From NCBI RefSeq assembly GCF_900603025.1, contig NZ_LR026975.1, forward strand, positions 1,922,001-1,986,000: 64,000 bases of DNA, given 5' to 3'. Both the position numbers and the translations under genes were made by a program. Position 1 is the stretch's first letter, and every line of letters starts with the position of its first letter. Below, in pieces: positions 1 to 11,516 of the stretch. The DNA is from Mycolicibacterium hassiacum DSM 44199. GTDB lineage: Bacteria; Actinomycetota; Actinomycetes; Mycobacteriales; Mycobacteriaceae. The notes under the pieces are model-generated. The model saw only the letters and a list, made by a program, of their open reading frames with translations, searched no databases and was not told the origin of the DNA.

Positions 1-23
1 CGTTCTGACCCCACCGGGCCGCT

Positions 24-2423
24 CTAACCCAACAGGGTGGTGATCGCGGTCACCAGCTCCGGCCCGGCCGAGCTCGCCAGGTTCTGGTAGCGCCCGCCGG
101 TGATCTGCGCGACCGCCTCCCAGGTGGGGCGGTCGGCGTCGTCGCCGAAATCGATGACGTTGACCGCGATCGGGCGTTGCGGGTCGAACGCGCCGCGCAG
201 GAAGTCCTGCAGGCCCGGCCCGTCGAGGGTGCGGTCGGTGTGCGGCCCGGTGGTGATCACCAGAACCGAATTGTTCTGCCCCTCGACGTAGTTCTCCGTC
301 GCCTGCTGGTAGACCAGGCGCAGCGTGGTGAACGAGACCGCGCCGCCGCTGGAGGCGTCCTGAGCCCGCAACTGCTCGGTCAGCACCTCCGAGCGGGGCC
401 GGCCGCCGACCGGTGCGGACAGCTCGCCCAGGGGCACCTCGGAGCGGCCCTCGACGCCGTCGAAGGTCCACAACCCGACCGCGGCGTTGCCCGGCAGCGC
501 ACCCAACCGGGCGGTGAGCGCGTCGACCACATTGGCCAGCCGGGACCGGCCGCCGTCGTCGGTCGGCATGGACTGGTCCAGCATGATCGTCACCGCGCCG
601 GTGCGCACCGGTGTGGTCAGCGCGTTGGCCAAGGTGGCGCGTTCGGCGGCGTCGGCCACCGCCACCCGATCGCCGATGTCGGCGAAGTCGACGATGTCGC
701 TGTCCGGAGGCTCGGCGCCCTCGGCGTGGAAACCGGCCTCGGCCAGCGTGGCGAGCTGTTCGCCCTTGCGCAGGAACCTGGCGAACTCGCTGGCCGCCGA
801 CATCTGCTCCTGCGACAGCCAGTTGCCGTCCAGCAAGACCGCGGGGTAGTCGGCCACCGCGGCCGGCCCGGCCGGCCGCCAGGCGGCCAGCCGGCCCTTG
901 GCGTCGGAGTTCGCCTGGGCGTGCTGGTAGAGCTGTTGTTCGGTGGTCACCACCGCGTGCACCTCGGCGGTGGCCGGATCGGAGGCGTCGATCAGCGCGT
1001 CCAGTGCGGTCGCGGCGGTGGTGTCGGCGAGCCGCGGCTGGCCGGCGACCAGCGCGTTGATCGCGTTCAGGCCGGCGGTCGCCGGGGCGCCGGGAGGGGC
1101 CGACGTCGCGGCGACGGCCTCGGCGACCAGGTAGGACGCGTCCGCGTCGCCGCGCACCGGCAACGCCAGCCGCAGCGAACCCCAGCCGCGCAGCCCCAGC
1201 CCGTCCAGCGTGTCCGGTTCGTTCTGCAGCCGCGGCAGGTCCGCCCACGTCCGCTGGCCGAGGGCGTGCTTCAGCTCGGGCCGGACCGCGAGCACGACCG
1301 GCGTGCTGACCAGTGACCGGCTGTCGCTGACCGCCTGCGCCCCGGCGCTGGCCTCCAGCCGGGCCGCGGAGATCGAGCTGGCCGGTATCCACAGCGCCGG
1401 GCGCTCACCGAGGTCGGTGGGCCAGGTGCCGATGAATCCGTTGACCACCCGGTCGGCGTCGGCGGCGGTGACGCCGATCTTCACACACCGGTCGCCGACC
1501 GGGGCGGCCTTGGCGTTGTAGGACTCGGCCAGCGACGAGATGTGTTCGGCGATCGACGGGTCGGCGACGACGCCGACGGTGAGGTCGCCCTCCACGCAGC
1601 GCGCCGCGGCGGCCTCGCTGCGGTCGTCGAGCACGTCGCCGACGAACCGCCACAGGATCACCGCGCCCACCACCACGACGACGCTGACCAGCGCGACGAT
1701 CACGCCGACGCTGACACCGCGCCGCCCGCCGGACACCGCACGGTGGCTGCCGGTCCACTCGTTGTTCCCGTCGGCGCTGTGCGCACCGCGGCGCGGTCGG
1801 CGCGGCGGGACCGACCCGCCACCCCCGCCGGCGGTCGCCGGGAAGCGGTCCTCGTCGTCGTCATCGTCAATGTCGGCCGGGCCGGCGGGGTCGGCCGGGC
1901 GGCCGAACCGGCGCGGGGTCGGGGACTCACCGGTCTCGACGCGCGTCACGCCCGGGCCGCGCCAGCGGGCACCGGCGTCGTCGCTGTCGTCGAGGTCGGG
2001 GTCGTCGTCGGTGTCGAACCGGTCCGGCCGGCTGTCGTCGACGTCGAAGTCGTACCACTCGGAGCGGTCGCGCGGGCCGGTACGGTAGCCGGCCGGCTCG
2101 TCGCCGGGGTAGCGCGGTGAGTACCCGGCCCGCGGGTCCCCGGCGTGGTCGGCGCGCCGACGGGCCGGAGCCCAGCCCGGGCGGTCGATGTGCTCCTCGG
2201 ACCCGTAGCCGGGCTCGGCCATCCGACGGCGATAGGGGTCGGCGTCGGCCCGGCGCCGCCGCGGCGGTGCCGGTTCGGCCCTCCCGGTGGACGCGTCGCC
2301 GCCGTGGCGCGGCGGGTGGCGCGGAGCGTCGCCGGCAGGGGTGACCCGCCCGAAGCGCTCGGTCTGGGGTTCGAGGTCCTCCTCGGGTGCGTCCTCGGGA
2401 TCGGGCTTGCTATGCCGGCCCAT
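24..2423 (-). CDS. Membrane-anchored solute-binding/VWA domain protein (Rv1836c-like)
   Basis: The 799-residue product has a long charged, disordered N-terminal half rich in Asp, Arg and Pro, including a poly-Asp run near residues 186-192. One transmembrane helix follows at about 237-260, then an extracytoplasmic part. Residues about 275-580 resemble a periplasmic solute-binding fold, and the C-terminal ~190 residues form a von Willebrand A domain with a MIDAS-like LDQSM motif. The start is supported by an AAGGAC ribosome site just upstream. It lies 31 bp downstream of glcB, the M. tuberculosis Rv1837c-Rv1836c arrangement. The ligand and function are unknown; a role in envelope assembly or binding is only inference. 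Confidence 0.85.
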   Translation of the reverse strand: MGRHSKPDPEDAPEEDLEPQTERFGRVTPAGDAPRHPPRHGGDASTGRAEPAPPRRRRADADPYRRRMAEPGYGSEEHIDRPGWAPARRRADHAGDPRAGYSPRYPGDEPAGYRTGPRDRSEWYDFDVDDSRPDRFDTDDDPDLDDSDDAGARWRGPGVTRVETGESPTPRRFGRPADPAGPADIDDDDDEDRFPATAGGGGGSVPPRRPRRGAHSADGNNEWTGSHRAVSGGRRGVSVGVIVALVSVVVVVGAVILWRFVGDVLDDRSEAAAARCVEGDLTVGVVADPSIAEHISSLAESYNAKAAPVGDRCVKIGVTAADADRVVNGFIGTWPTDLGERPALWIPASSISAARLEASAGAQAVSDSRSLVSTPVVLAVRPELKHALGQRTWADLPRLQNEPDTLDGLGLRGWGSLRLALPVRGDADASYLVAEAVAATSAPPGAPATAGLNAINALVAGQPRLADTTAATALDALIDASDPATAEVHAVVTTEQQLYQHAQANSDAKGRLAAWRPAGPAAVADYPAVLLDGNWLSQEQMSAASEFARFLRKGEQLATLAEAGFHAEGAEPPDSDIVDFADIGDRVAVADAAERATLANALTTPVRTGAVTIMLDQSMPTDDGGRSRLANVVDALTARLGALPGNAAVGLWTFDGVEGRSEVPLGELSAPVGGRPRSEVLTEQLRAQDASSGGAVSFTTLRLVYQQATENYVEGQNNSVLVITTGPHTDRTLDGPGLQDFLRGAFDPQRPIAVNVIDFGDDADRPTWEAVAQITGGRYQNLASSAGPELVTAITTLLG

Positions 2424-2454
2424 GAGCGTCCTTCACGTCGCGACGTCGTATCGG

Positions 2455-4659
2455 TCAGGACCCGCGCAGGGTGGCCTTCAGTTCACGTCGACGGCGATGC
2501 AGGATCGGCTCGGTGTAGCCGTTGGGCTGCGAGGTTCCGGACAGGATCAGCTCCTGGGCGGCCTGGAAGGCGATGCTGGCGTCCGGGTCGGGCGCCATCG
2601 GCCGGTAGTTCGGGTCGCCGGCGTTCTGCTGGTCGACCACCGCGGCCATCCGGCGCAGGCTGGCCTTGACGTCCTCCTCGGTGATCACCCCGTGGCGCAG
2701 CCAGTTGGCCAGCAGCTGGCTGGAGATGCGCAGTGTGGCGCGGTCCTCCATGAGCGCGACGTTGTGGATGTCGGGCACCTTCGAGCAGCCGATGCCCTGG
2801 TCGATCCAGCGCACCACGTAGCCGAGGATCGACTGGCAGTTGTTGTCCACCTCTTCGCGGATCTCGTCCGGCGCCCACGCCAGCTCCTTGGCCAGCGGGA
2901 TGGTCAACAGCTGGTCGATGGTGGTGCGGCGCTTGCCGGCCAGCTCCTTGTGCACGCCGAACACGTCGACCTGGTGGTAGTGCATGGCGTGCAGGGTGGC
3001 CGCGGTCGGCGACGGCACCCACGCGGTGGTGGCGCCGGCCTTGGGCTGGCCGATCTTCTGCTCGACCATGTCAGCCATCAGGTCGGTCATCGCCCACATG
3101 CCCTTGCCGATCTGGGCCTTTCCGGAGAACCCGCAGGCCAGGCCGATGTCGACGTTCTGATCCTCGTAGGCCTGGATCCATACGGTGTTCTTCATCGCGC
3201 CCTTGCGGATCATCGGCCCGGCCTCCATCGAGGTGTGGATCTCGTCGCCGGTGCGGTCGAGGAAGCCGGTGTTGATGAACACCACCCGGTCGGCGGCCTC
3301 CTTGATGCAGGCCTTGAGGTTGGCCGAGGTGCGCCGCTCCTCGTCCATGATGCCGACCTTGAGGGTCTTCGGCGGCAGCCCGAGCACGTCCTCCACCCGG
3401 CTGAACAACTCGACGGTGAAGGCCACCTCGTCGGGCCCGTGCATCTTCGGCTTGACGATGTAGATCGACCCGGTGCGGGAGTTGACGAACGGACCGTTCT
3501 CCTCGCTCGCCCTGAGCCCGTGGATCGCGATCAGGCTGGTGAACAGGGCGTCCATGATGCCCTCGAACACCTCTTTGCCGTCCGAGCCGTTGTCGTCGAA
3601 CACGATCGCGTCGTTGGTCATCAGGTGACCGACGTTGCGCACGAACAACAGGCTGCGGCCCGGCAGGGTGAACTCGCCGGAACCGTCCGGCGTGGTGTAG
3701 GTGCGGTCGGGGTTGAGCACCCGGGTGAAGGTGCGCCCGTCCTTGGTGACCTCTTCGGCCAGGTCGCCCTTGTTCAGGCCCAGCCAGTTGCGGTAGCCGA
3801 GCACCTTGTCCTCGGCGTCGACCGCGGCGACCGAGTCCTCGAAGTCCATGATCGTGGTGACCGCGGCCTCGAGGACGACGTCCTTGATTCCGGCCTTGTC
3901 GGTCTTGCCGACGGCGGAGTCCGGGTCGATCTGGATCTCGATGTGCAGGCCGTGGTTGCGCAACAGCACCGACCACGCCGGATCGCCCAGCTTGCCGGTG
4001 TAGCCGACGAACTTCTCCGGCTGGGCCAGCCCGGTGCTGTTCTCACCCAGCGCCACGACCAGCTTGCCGTCCTCGATGCGCAGACCGGTCACATCGGACC
4101 AGCTGCCGTCGGCCAGCGGGACCGCCTCGTCGAGGAAGTCGCGGGCGTAGGCGATCACCTTCGCGCCGCGCACCGGGTTGTAGCCGGTGCCCTTCTCGGC
4201 GCCGTCGTCCTCGGGGATGACGTCGGTGCCGTACAGCGCGTCGTAGAGCGAACCCCACCGGGCGTTGGCGGCGTTGAGCGCGAACCGTGCGTTGAGGATC
4301 GGCACCACCAGCTGCGGGCCGGCCGTTGTCGAGATCTCCTCGTCCACGCCGGTGGTGGTGATGGTGAAGTCCTCCGGCTCGGGCAGCAGATAGCCGATCT
4401 CGATGAGGAACTGTTTGTACGCCTCCTGATCGATCGGCTCGATCACCCGCTGCCGGTGCCACTTGTCGATGCGGGCCTGCAGCTCGTCGCGGCGGGCCAG
4501 CAGTTCCTCATTGCGGGGGGTGAGGTCGGTGACGACCTTGTCCACTCCGGCCCAGAAGGTGTCGGGATCGATGCCGGTACCCGGCAGCGCCTCGTTGTTG
4601 ATGAAGTCGTACAACACCTGGGCCACGCGCAGGTTCCCCACCGTCACGCGATCGGTCAT
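2455..4659 (-). CDS. glcB: Malate synthase G
   Basis: Malate synthase condenses glyoxylate with acetyl-CoA to malate in the glyoxylate shunt, in the cytosol; in mycobacteria it matters for growth on fatty acids and acetate. The 734-residue product has the single-chain isoform G length and its signature segments, including the [16 protein letters not shown] stretch, the DEERRTS region that supplies the metal-binding acidic residues, and the catalytic Asp region near the C-terminus ([20 protein letters not shown]). I chose the ATG at 4659 ([10 protein letters not shown]) because a strong GGGAGAGGAC site precedes it; an in-frame codon eight residues earlier has no such support. It probably shares a transcript with the downstream VWA gene. 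Confidence 0.97.
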   Translation of the reverse strand: MTDRVTVGNLRVAQVLYDFINNEALPGTGIDPDTFWAGVDKVVTDLTPRNEELLARRDELQARIDKWHRQRVIEPIDQEAYKQFLIEIGYLLPEPEDFTITTTGVDEEISTTAGPQLVVPILNARFALNAANARWGSLYDALYGTDVIPEDDGAEKGTGYNPVRGAKVIAYARDFLDEAVPLADGSWSDVTGLRIEDGKLVVALGENSTGLAQPEKFVGYTGKLGDPAWSVLLRNHGLHIEIQIDPDSAVGKTDKAGIKDVVLEAAVTTIMDFEDSVAAVDAEDKVLGYRNWLGLNKGDLAEEVTKDGRTFTRVLNPDRTYTTPDGSGEFTLPGRSLLFVRNVGHLMTNDAIVFDDNGSDGKEVFEGIMDALFTSLIAIHGLRASEENGPFVNSRTGSIYIVKPKMHGPDEVAFTVELFSRVEDVLGLPPKTLKVGIMDEERRTSANLKACIKEAADRVVFINTGFLDRTGDEIHTSMEAGPMIRKGAMKNTVWIQAYEDQNVDIGLACGFSGKAQIGKGMWAMTDLMADMVEQKIGQPKAGATTAWVPSPTAATLHAMHYHQVDVFGVHKELAGKRRTTIDQLLTIPLAKELAWAPDEIREEVDNNCQSILGYVVRWIDQGIGCSKVPDIHNVALMEDRATLRISSQLLANWLRHGVITEEDVKASLRRMAAVVDQQNAGDPNYRPMAPDPDASIAFQAAQELILSGTSQPNGYTEPILHRRRRELKATLRGS

Positions 4660-4733
4660 CTGTCCTCTCCCTAAGCCGAACAAGGCGTCTCGGGGCCGCC
4701 TCGTCGGTCCAGCTTACCCATCGGTAACTGCGG

Positions 4734-5675
4734 CTATTCGTCGGTGGCGACGCCGGCCTGCGCGGAATCGCAAGCCGCGAGAAGTGCGTCACAACGGTCG
4801 GCCAATGTGGCCCGCAGCGGGGCCGCCTGTTCGGCGATGCGCTGCTGCAGCCGCACGTACTCGGCCCGGCCCTCCGGTCGTTCGATGGCGATCGGGGCGA
4901 ATCCGTAGCCGCGCAGATCATAGGGGCTGGCCCGCATGTCCAGTTCACGGGCCTGCGCGGCCAGCTCCAGACAGTCCATGACGAGCTCGGACTCCACCAG
5001 CGGGCCGAGCATGTAGGACCACTTGTACAGGTCCATCGCGGCGTGCAGGCAGCCCGGTTGTTCGGCGGAGATCTGGTCCCGGCGGGTGAGCCGGCGGCAG
5101 TTGCGCCGCGCGGCCGCCGGGGTGAAGAACCGGAACGCGTCGAAGTGACTGCAGCGCAACGGCAGCGACTCCACGACCGCATCGGTGCCGGCGTGGCCGA
5201 GGCGCAGCGGGACATAGTGGTGGCGCACCGCCGGGGTCCGGTACACCATCGCCCACTCGTGCAGGCCGAAACAGTTGAACCGGGCCGGCCGCGACGCGGT
5301 GGCGCGCAGCAGCCGGGCAACGAACCGCACCGTCTCGATGCGCGCCGCTAGGTAGTCGCGGGTGACGGTCACCCCGTCCCCGGTGCGGCCGTAGCCGGTG
5401 CGGTGCAGGAACCGCTCGGCGGACGGTCCGGTCAGCACGGCGCCGAAACCGGGGTGCCAGCGGCGCAGCAGCCGCGGCCGCAGGCTGTAGTAGGTGAACA
5501 GGAAGTCCCACACCGGATGCGGTTCGCCCGCCGGGGTGCGGTGCGTGCGCAGGAACTCCTCGACCCGGGCGCGGTGGGCGGCCTCCCGCGCGCGCCACTG
5601 CGGTTCGGCCAGGACCCGGGGTTCAGGCCCGAGCGATTCAGACCCGAGAGATTCAGACCCGAGCGATTCAGACAC
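4734..5675 (-). CDS. Conserved actinobacterial protein of unknown function
   Basis: The 313-residue protein begins with a threefold SESLG repeat, followed by a conserved globular part with motifs such as VWDFLFTYYSLRPRLLRRWH and many His and Cys residues. I recall relatives carrying the label '3-methyladenine DNA glycosylase', but I see no helix-hairpin-helix motif or catalytic signature that supports it, so no function is assigned. The GTG start overlaps the stop of the upstream CBS-domain gene by 8 bp, indicating translational coupling. The repetitive N-terminus makes the true start uncertain; initiation could lie just after the repeat. Confidence 0.7.
   Translation of the reverse strand: MSESLGSESLGSESLGPEPRVLAEPQWRAREAAHRARVEEFLRTHRTPAGEPHPVWDFLFTYYSLRPRLLRRWHPGFGAVLTGPSAERFLHRTGYGRTGDGVTVTRDYLAARIETVRFVARLLRATASRPARFNCFGLHEWAMVYRTPAVRHHYVPLRLGHAGTDAVVESLPLRCSHFDAFRFFTPAAARRNCRRLTRRDQISAEQPGCLHAAMDLYKWSYMLGPLVESELVMDCLELAAQARELDMRASPYDLRGYGFAPIAIERPEGRAEYVRLQQRIAEQAAPLRATLADRCDALLAACDSAQAGVATDE
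5626..5670. repeat. Three 15-bp tandem repeats at a gene start
   Basis: Three near-identical 15-bp units (consensus GACCCGAGCGATTCA; the first and middle units each differ by one base) lie head to tail and encode the SESLG repeats at the N-terminus of the 4734-5675 product. The array touches the stop codon of the upstream gene. Copy number could vary by slippage without breaking the frame. Confidence 0.85.
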
Positions 5676-6723
5676 GGTGCGTCCCGTCGCGCACGGTGCC
5701 CACCAGGTCCTCGACCATGTCCTCGAGGGCGACCATCGCGGTCACCCGGCCCGCGGCGTCGACCGCCAGCGCGAGGTGGGCGTTGTCGCGGCGCAACCGT
5801 GACAGCGCGTCGGGCAGCGGCATGGTCGCCGGCACCCGCGGCAGGGGCCGGATCATCGACCGGTCCAGCACCGCGTCGACGTCGTCGACCTGGGGGAGCA
5901 CGTCCTTGATGTGCAGGTAGCCGAGATAGTTGCCGGCGCCGTCGACGACCGGGAAGCGGGAGTAGCCGGTTTCCACCAGCGCCTGTTCCACGGCGCCGAC
6001 CGTCGGTCCCCGGCCGTCGCCGGCGACCGGCACGGCGCGGATCTCGGCGACCGGAACAGCCACATCGGCGACGATACGCGTGCGGATCTGCAGGGCGCGG
6101 GTGAGCCGGCTGTGCTCCTCGGGGTCGAGCAGCCCCTCCGACAGCGATTCGGCGATCATCTCCGACAGCTCCACGGTCGACACCGTGACGTCGAGCTCGT
6201 CCTTGGGCTGCACCCGCAGCAGTCGCAGCGAGGCGTTGGCGCACCAGTTGTAGAACGCGACCGCCGGGCGGGCCGCCCGGATGTAGACCAGATAGACCGG
6301 GATCAGCAGCATCGCGGTCTTCTCCGGCCCGGCGATCGCGATGTTCTTCGGCACCATCTCGCCGAGCAGCACGTGCAGGGTGACCACGACGGCCAGCGCC
6401 ACCGCGAACGACACGCTATGGCGCACCGCGTCGGGGATGCCGACCAGGTCGAACGGCTTCTCCAGCAGGTGCGCGACCGCGGGCTCGCCGACGCGACCCA
6501 ACAGGATGGAGCAGATCGTGATGCCCAGCTGCGAGCCGGCCAGCATCAGCGACAGCCGCTCGCCGGCCCGGATCACCGTGACCGCGCTGCGCTTGCCCTG
6601 CTGGGCGAGCGCTTCGAGGCGGTCGCGGCGCGCCGAGATCAGCGCGAACTCGGAGGCCACGAAGAACGCGTTGGCGGCCAGCAACACCACGGCCAGCAGC
6701 GCGCCCAGTAGGTCGCTACCCAT
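5668..6723 (-). CDS. CNNM/CBS-domain membrane protein (Rv1841c-like)
   Basis: The 351-residue protein has the DUF21 (CNNM) transmembrane domain in its first ~190 residues, with three or four hydrophobic segments, followed by a CBS pair (segments around [16 protein letters not shown] and [13 protein letters not shown]). Family members are linked to magnesium or cobalt homeostasis (CorC/MpfA-like) and are often mislabelled haemolysins. The ATG at 6723 overlaps the stop of the upstream paralogue by 8 bp (ATGGGTAG), so the two are probably co-translated and may form a heteromer. It lacks the CorC_HlyC domain that its partner carries. The transported ion cannot be read from the sequence. Confidence 0.85.
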   Translation of the reverse strand: MGSDLLGALLAVVLLAANAFFVASEFALISARRDRLEALAQQGKRSAVTVIRAGERLSLMLAGSQLGITICSILLGRVGEPAVAHLLEKPFDLVGIPDAVRHSVSFAVALAVVVTLHVLLGEMVPKNIAIAGPEKTAMLLIPVYLVYIRAARPAVAFYNWCANASLRLLRVQPKDELDVTVSTVELSEMIAESLSEGLLDPEEHSRLTRALQIRTRIVADVAVPVAEIRAVPVAGDGRGPTVGAVEQALVETGYSRFPVVDGAGNYLGYLHIKDVLPQVDDVDAVLDRSMIRPLPRVPATMPLPDALSRLRRDNAHLALAVDAAGRVTAMVALEDMVEDLVGTVRDGTHRV

Positions 6724-8071
6724 CGGTGCGGACCTCCTCGGGCAACTGGGTGATCTCGACGACGTCGATGCGGCGGCCCTCCATCTGCACCACCGTCGCC
6801 AGCCAGCGGGTCGAGTCGGGACCGGTCCCGTTCGGGTCCATGGCCCGCAGCACCACCGACTCACCGGCCTGCGGGATGTGGCCGAGTTCTTCGAGCACCA
6901 GCCCGCCGATCGTCTCGTAGTCGCCCTCGGGCGCCCGGAACCCGGTGGCCGCGGCGACCTCGTCGATGCGCAGCAGTCCCGATACCCGCCACCCCCGCCC
7001 GCAGCGCACCACGTCGGGCAGCAGCACGTCGTGTTCGTCGCGGACGTCGCCGACGATCTCCTCGATGAGGTCCTCGACGGTCACCATGCCGGCGGTGCCG
7101 CCGTATTCGTCGACGACCAGCGCGCTCTGCAGCCCGTTGGCGCGGATCTGGGTCATCACCGCGTCCCCGTCGAGGGTGGAGGGAACCCGGGCGATGGGGC
7201 GGGCCAGCCGCGCCAGCGGGGTGGTGGCGCGTTTCTCGCGCGGCACCTCGAAGACCTGTTTGACGTGCACCATGCCGATGGTCTCGTCGAGGTCGCCGCG
7301 GATGATCGGGAACCGGGAGAACCCGGTTCGGATCGCCGCAGCGATCAGGTCGTCGACGGTGTCGTCGGCGTCGAGCGCCTCGATCTTCGACCGCGGGGTC
7401 ATCAGCTCCTCGGCGGTGCGGTCGCCGAACTGCAGCGACCGGTCGACCAGCTGGGCGGTGACCGGGTCGAGCGACCCGCTGCGCGCCGAGTTGCGCACCA
7501 GCGACACCAGCTCCTGCGCGGAGCGGGCCGAGCGCAGCTCCTCGGCCGGTTCGATGCCCATCCGGCGCAGGATCCAGTTGGCGGTGCCGTTGGTCAGCCG
7601 GATCAGCGGAGTGAACAGCGTGGAGAACAGCACCTGCGGGGCGGCGGCGAAGCGGGCCGTCGGCACCGGCCGGGCGATGGCGAGGTTCTTGGGGACCAGC
7701 TCGCCGTAGACCATCGACAGCGAGGTGGCGATCACGATGGCCAGCGCCAGCGCCACCCCGGTGACCAGCTGGGTGGGCAGGCCGATCGCGGCCAGGGCGG
7801 GGTGCAGCAGCCGGGCCAGCACGGGCTCGGCCAGAAAACCGGTAGCCAGCGTGGTGATGGAGATGCCGACCTGGGCGCCGGACAGCTGGAACGACAGGGT
7901 GCGGTGCGCCCTGCGGACCAGTTGGTCGCGGCGGTCGCCGCTGCGCGCGTTGGCCTCGACGGTGCTGCGCTCCAACGCGGTCAGCGAGAACTCCGCCGCC
8001 ACGAACACCGCTGTTCCCGCTGTCAGCAGCACGATCGCCAGCAGCGACAACAGCGTGAGCGTGACGCTCAT
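6716..8071 (-). CDS. CNNM/CBS/CorC-domain membrane protein (Rv1842c-like)
   Basis: The 451-residue protein has an N-terminal DUF21 membrane domain starting with a strongly hydrophobic helix at residues 1-25 and further helices to about 160, then a CBS pair ([40 protein letters not shown]) and a C-terminal CorC_HlyC-type domain at about 350-440 ([21 protein letters not shown] segment). The full three-domain layout matches Mg/Co efflux regulators of the CorC/MpfA group. It heads the two-gene unit that continues into the shorter paralogue. Substrate is inferred from the family only. Confidence 0.87.
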   Translation of the reverse strand: MSVTLTLLSLLAIVLLTAGTAVFVAAEFSLTALERSTVEANARSGDRRDQLVRRAHRTLSFQLSGAQVGISITTLATGFLAEPVLARLLHPALAAIGLPTQLVTGVALALAIVIATSLSMVYGELVPKNLAIARPVPTARFAAAPQVLFSTLFTPLIRLTNGTANWILRRMGIEPAEELRSARSAQELVSLVRNSARSGSLDPVTAQLVDRSLQFGDRTAEELMTPRSKIEALDADDTVDDLIAAAIRTGFSRFPIIRGDLDETIGMVHVKQVFEVPREKRATTPLARLARPIARVPSTLDGDAVMTQIRANGLQSALVVDEYGGTAGMVTVEDLIEEIVGDVRDEHDVLLPDVVRCGRGWRVSGLLRIDEVAAATGFRAPEGDYETIGGLVLEELGHIPQAGESVVLRAMDPNGTGPDSTRWLATVVQMEGRRIDVVEITQLPEEVRTDG

Positions 8072-8512
8072 CGCCTGATCACCGCAGACCTGCCGGGCCG
8101 GCCGCCCGGCCTACTAGAGGAAGGGTCGTCGGTGTCGGTGCTCAGGCCGGACCGCTGCTGCGCCGGGAGGCCGTCGGCCTCGACGGGTGCCTGCGGCACG
8201 TGAACCCTTTCGGTCGGTGAGGTGTCGATTCTTGATCGCACATCCTAGTCGGCAGACCCTCGACGGCAACGGATCAACTGTGGCGTCGGTCACCATCGGG
8301 GTGTCGGATTGCCGGAGAAGTGACCCCTGGCGCCCCGGGTTGCCGCGTCCGGTTCTTGTCGGTGTTCGAATGTGGTCGGGTTGTGTCGGTTCGGGCGCAT
8401 TCGTGGCGGGAGGTGCTGCGGACCGCTCGCATCACCCCGTTTATGCCAGTGGGGTGGGAGCGGGCGCGTGGGATCGAATGGTGAGCTCGCGGGCGTCACC
8501 GGGGCGCCGGCG
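8072..8512. other. 441-bp intergenic region without a convincing gene
   Basis: This gap between guaB1 and the CBS-domain pair has no open frame with a credible ribosome site or recognisable protein. The half nearer 8072 presumably holds the promoter for the CBS operon. The 8340-8500 part is Pro/Arg/His-rich in translation on the minus strand and could be decayed coding sequence, but I cannot identify a parent. Confidence 0.5.
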
Positions 8513-9994
<1,482 letters not shown>

Positions 9995-11467
9995 TCAGGC
10001 CGACACCTCGCTGCGGTCGCCGCTCCAGAGGGTGTGGAACCGGGCCTCGCGCGGCGCGTCGATGCGGGCGTAGGTGTGCGCGCCGAAGTAGTCGCGCAGG
10101 CCCTGGATCAGCGCCGCGGGCAGCCGCTCGGTGCGCAGCGCGTCGTAGTAGGACAGCGCCGAGGCGAACCCGGGCACCGGGATGCCCAGCTCGGTGGCGG
10201 TGACCACCACGCGGCGCCAGCTGTCGATGCCAGCCTCGACCGCGTCGCGGAAGTACGGGGCGGCGATCAGGGTGGGCAGGTTCGGGTCGGCGTCGAACGC
10301 CTCCTTGATCCGGTTGAGGAACTTGGCCCGGATGATGCAGCCGCCGCGCCAGATGGTGGCCAGATCGCCCGGCTTGACGTTCCAGCCGTACTCGGCGCTT
10401 CCGGCCTGGATCTGGTTGAAGCCCTGCGCGTAGGCGATGATCTTCGACGCGTAGAGTGCGCGCCGCACGTCCTCAGTGAATTTCGTTGCATCAGAAGGCT
10501 TTTGACCCAACGTTCCGGACGTCAGCCCGGCGGCGGCCCGGCGCTGGGCCACCGACCCGGACAACGCCCGGGAGAACACCGCCTCGGCGATGCCGGTCAC
10601 CGGCACCCCCAGATCGAGTGCCGACTGCACCGTCCAGCGGCCGGTGCCCTTCTGCTCGGCCTCGTCGACGATCACGTCGACCAGCGGCTTGCCGGTCTTG
10701 GCGTCGACCTGGCGCAGCACCTCGGCGGTGATCTCGACCAGGAAGCTGTCGAGGTCTCCGGCGTTCCACTCGGTGAACACGTCGGCGATCTGCGCCGCCG
10801 ACAGCCCGAGCCCGTCGCGTAGCAGCTGGTAGGCCTCGCCGATCAGCTGCATGTCGGAGTACTCGATGCCGTTGTGCACCATCTTCACGAAGTGCCCGGC
10901 GCCGTCCGGGCCGATGTGGGTGCAGCACGGCACCCCGTCGACGTGTGCCGAGATGGCCTCCAGCATCGGCCCGAGCGCCTCGTAGGACTCCTTCGGGCCG
11001 CCGGGCATGATCGACGGACCGTTCAGCGCGCCTTCCTCACCGCCGGAGATGCCGGCGCCGACGAAGTGCAGGCCCCGCTCGGCCAGCGCCTGCTCCCGGC
11101 GGATGGTGTCGGTGTAGCGGGCGTTGCCGCCGTCGATGATGATGTCGCCGGGTTCCATGGCGTCGGCGAGCTCGTTGATCACCGCGTCGGTGGGCGCACC
11201 CGCCTTGACCATGATCAGCACTCGCCGCGGCCGTTCCAGCGCGGCGACGAACTCGGCGATGGTCTCGGTGCGGATGAATCTGCCCTCGTGGCCGTGCTCG
11301 GCGATCAGCGCGTCGGTCTTGGCCACCGAGCGGTTGTGCACGGCCACCGTGTAGCCGTGCCGGGCGAAGTTGCGGGCGATGTTCGACCCCATCACCGCCA
11401 GGCCGGTGACCCCGATCTGTGCCAGGCCGCTGCTGGTGCCGGTGTCGGACGTCGCGGACGAGCTCAT
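9995..11467 (-). CDS. gnd: 6-phosphogluconate dehydrogenase, decarboxylating
   Basis: It oxidises 6-phosphogluconate to ribulose 5-phosphate and CO2, giving NADPH, in the cytosolic pentose phosphate pathway. The 490-residue chain has the N-terminal Rossmann motif GVTGLAVMGSNIARNFA, the substrate signature GISGGEEGALNGPSIMPGG, the catalytic Lys in HFVKMVHNGIEYSDMQLI, and the C-terminal all-helical domain ending in the HTYARIDAP segment typical of the long (about 470-residue) form. The family and position match Rv1844c. The first ~18 residues are Ser/Thr rich and not conserved, so the true start could be slightly internal. Confidence 0.96.
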   Translation of the reverse strand: MSSSATSDTGTSSGLAQIGVTGLAVMGSNIARNFARHGYTVAVHNRSVAKTDALIAEHGHEGRFIRTETIAEFVAALERPRRVLIMVKAGAPTDAVINELADAMEPGDIIIDGGNARYTDTIRREQALAERGLHFVGAGISGGEEGALNGPSIMPGGPKESYEALGPMLEAISAHVDGVPCCTHIGPDGAGHFVKMVHNGIEYSDMQLIGEAYQLLRDGLGLSAAQIADVFTEWNAGDLDSFLVEITAEVLRQVDAKTGKPLVDVIVDEAEQKGTGRWTVQSALDLGVPVTGIAEAVFSRALSGSVAQRRAAAGLTSGTLGQKPSDATKFTEDVRRALYASKIIAYAQGFNQIQAGSAEYGWNVKPGDLATIWRGGCIIRAKFLNRIKEAFDADPNLPTLIAAPYFRDAVEAGIDSWRRVVVTATELGIPVPGFASALSYYDALRTERLPAALIQGLRDYFGAHTYARIDAPREARFHTLWSGDRSEVSA

Positions 11468-11516
11468 GCGGACAGCCTTTCGTTCGACTCCTGCGGACCG
11501 GCCGGCGCCGGACCGC

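Noticed and set aside
2287..4674. Long plus-strand open frame opposite glcB and the VWA gene start
   Set aside because: It spans two real minus-strand genes and their gap and shows no domain or ribosome site.
5626..5670. CRISPR-like repeat
   Set aside because: The units are 15 bp, contiguous without spacers and in frame with a gene.
8114..8296. Possible 60-residue minus-strand gene in the guaB1/CBS gap
   Set aside because: No ribosome site and a basic, low-complexity translation; it lies where the CBS-operon promoter should be.
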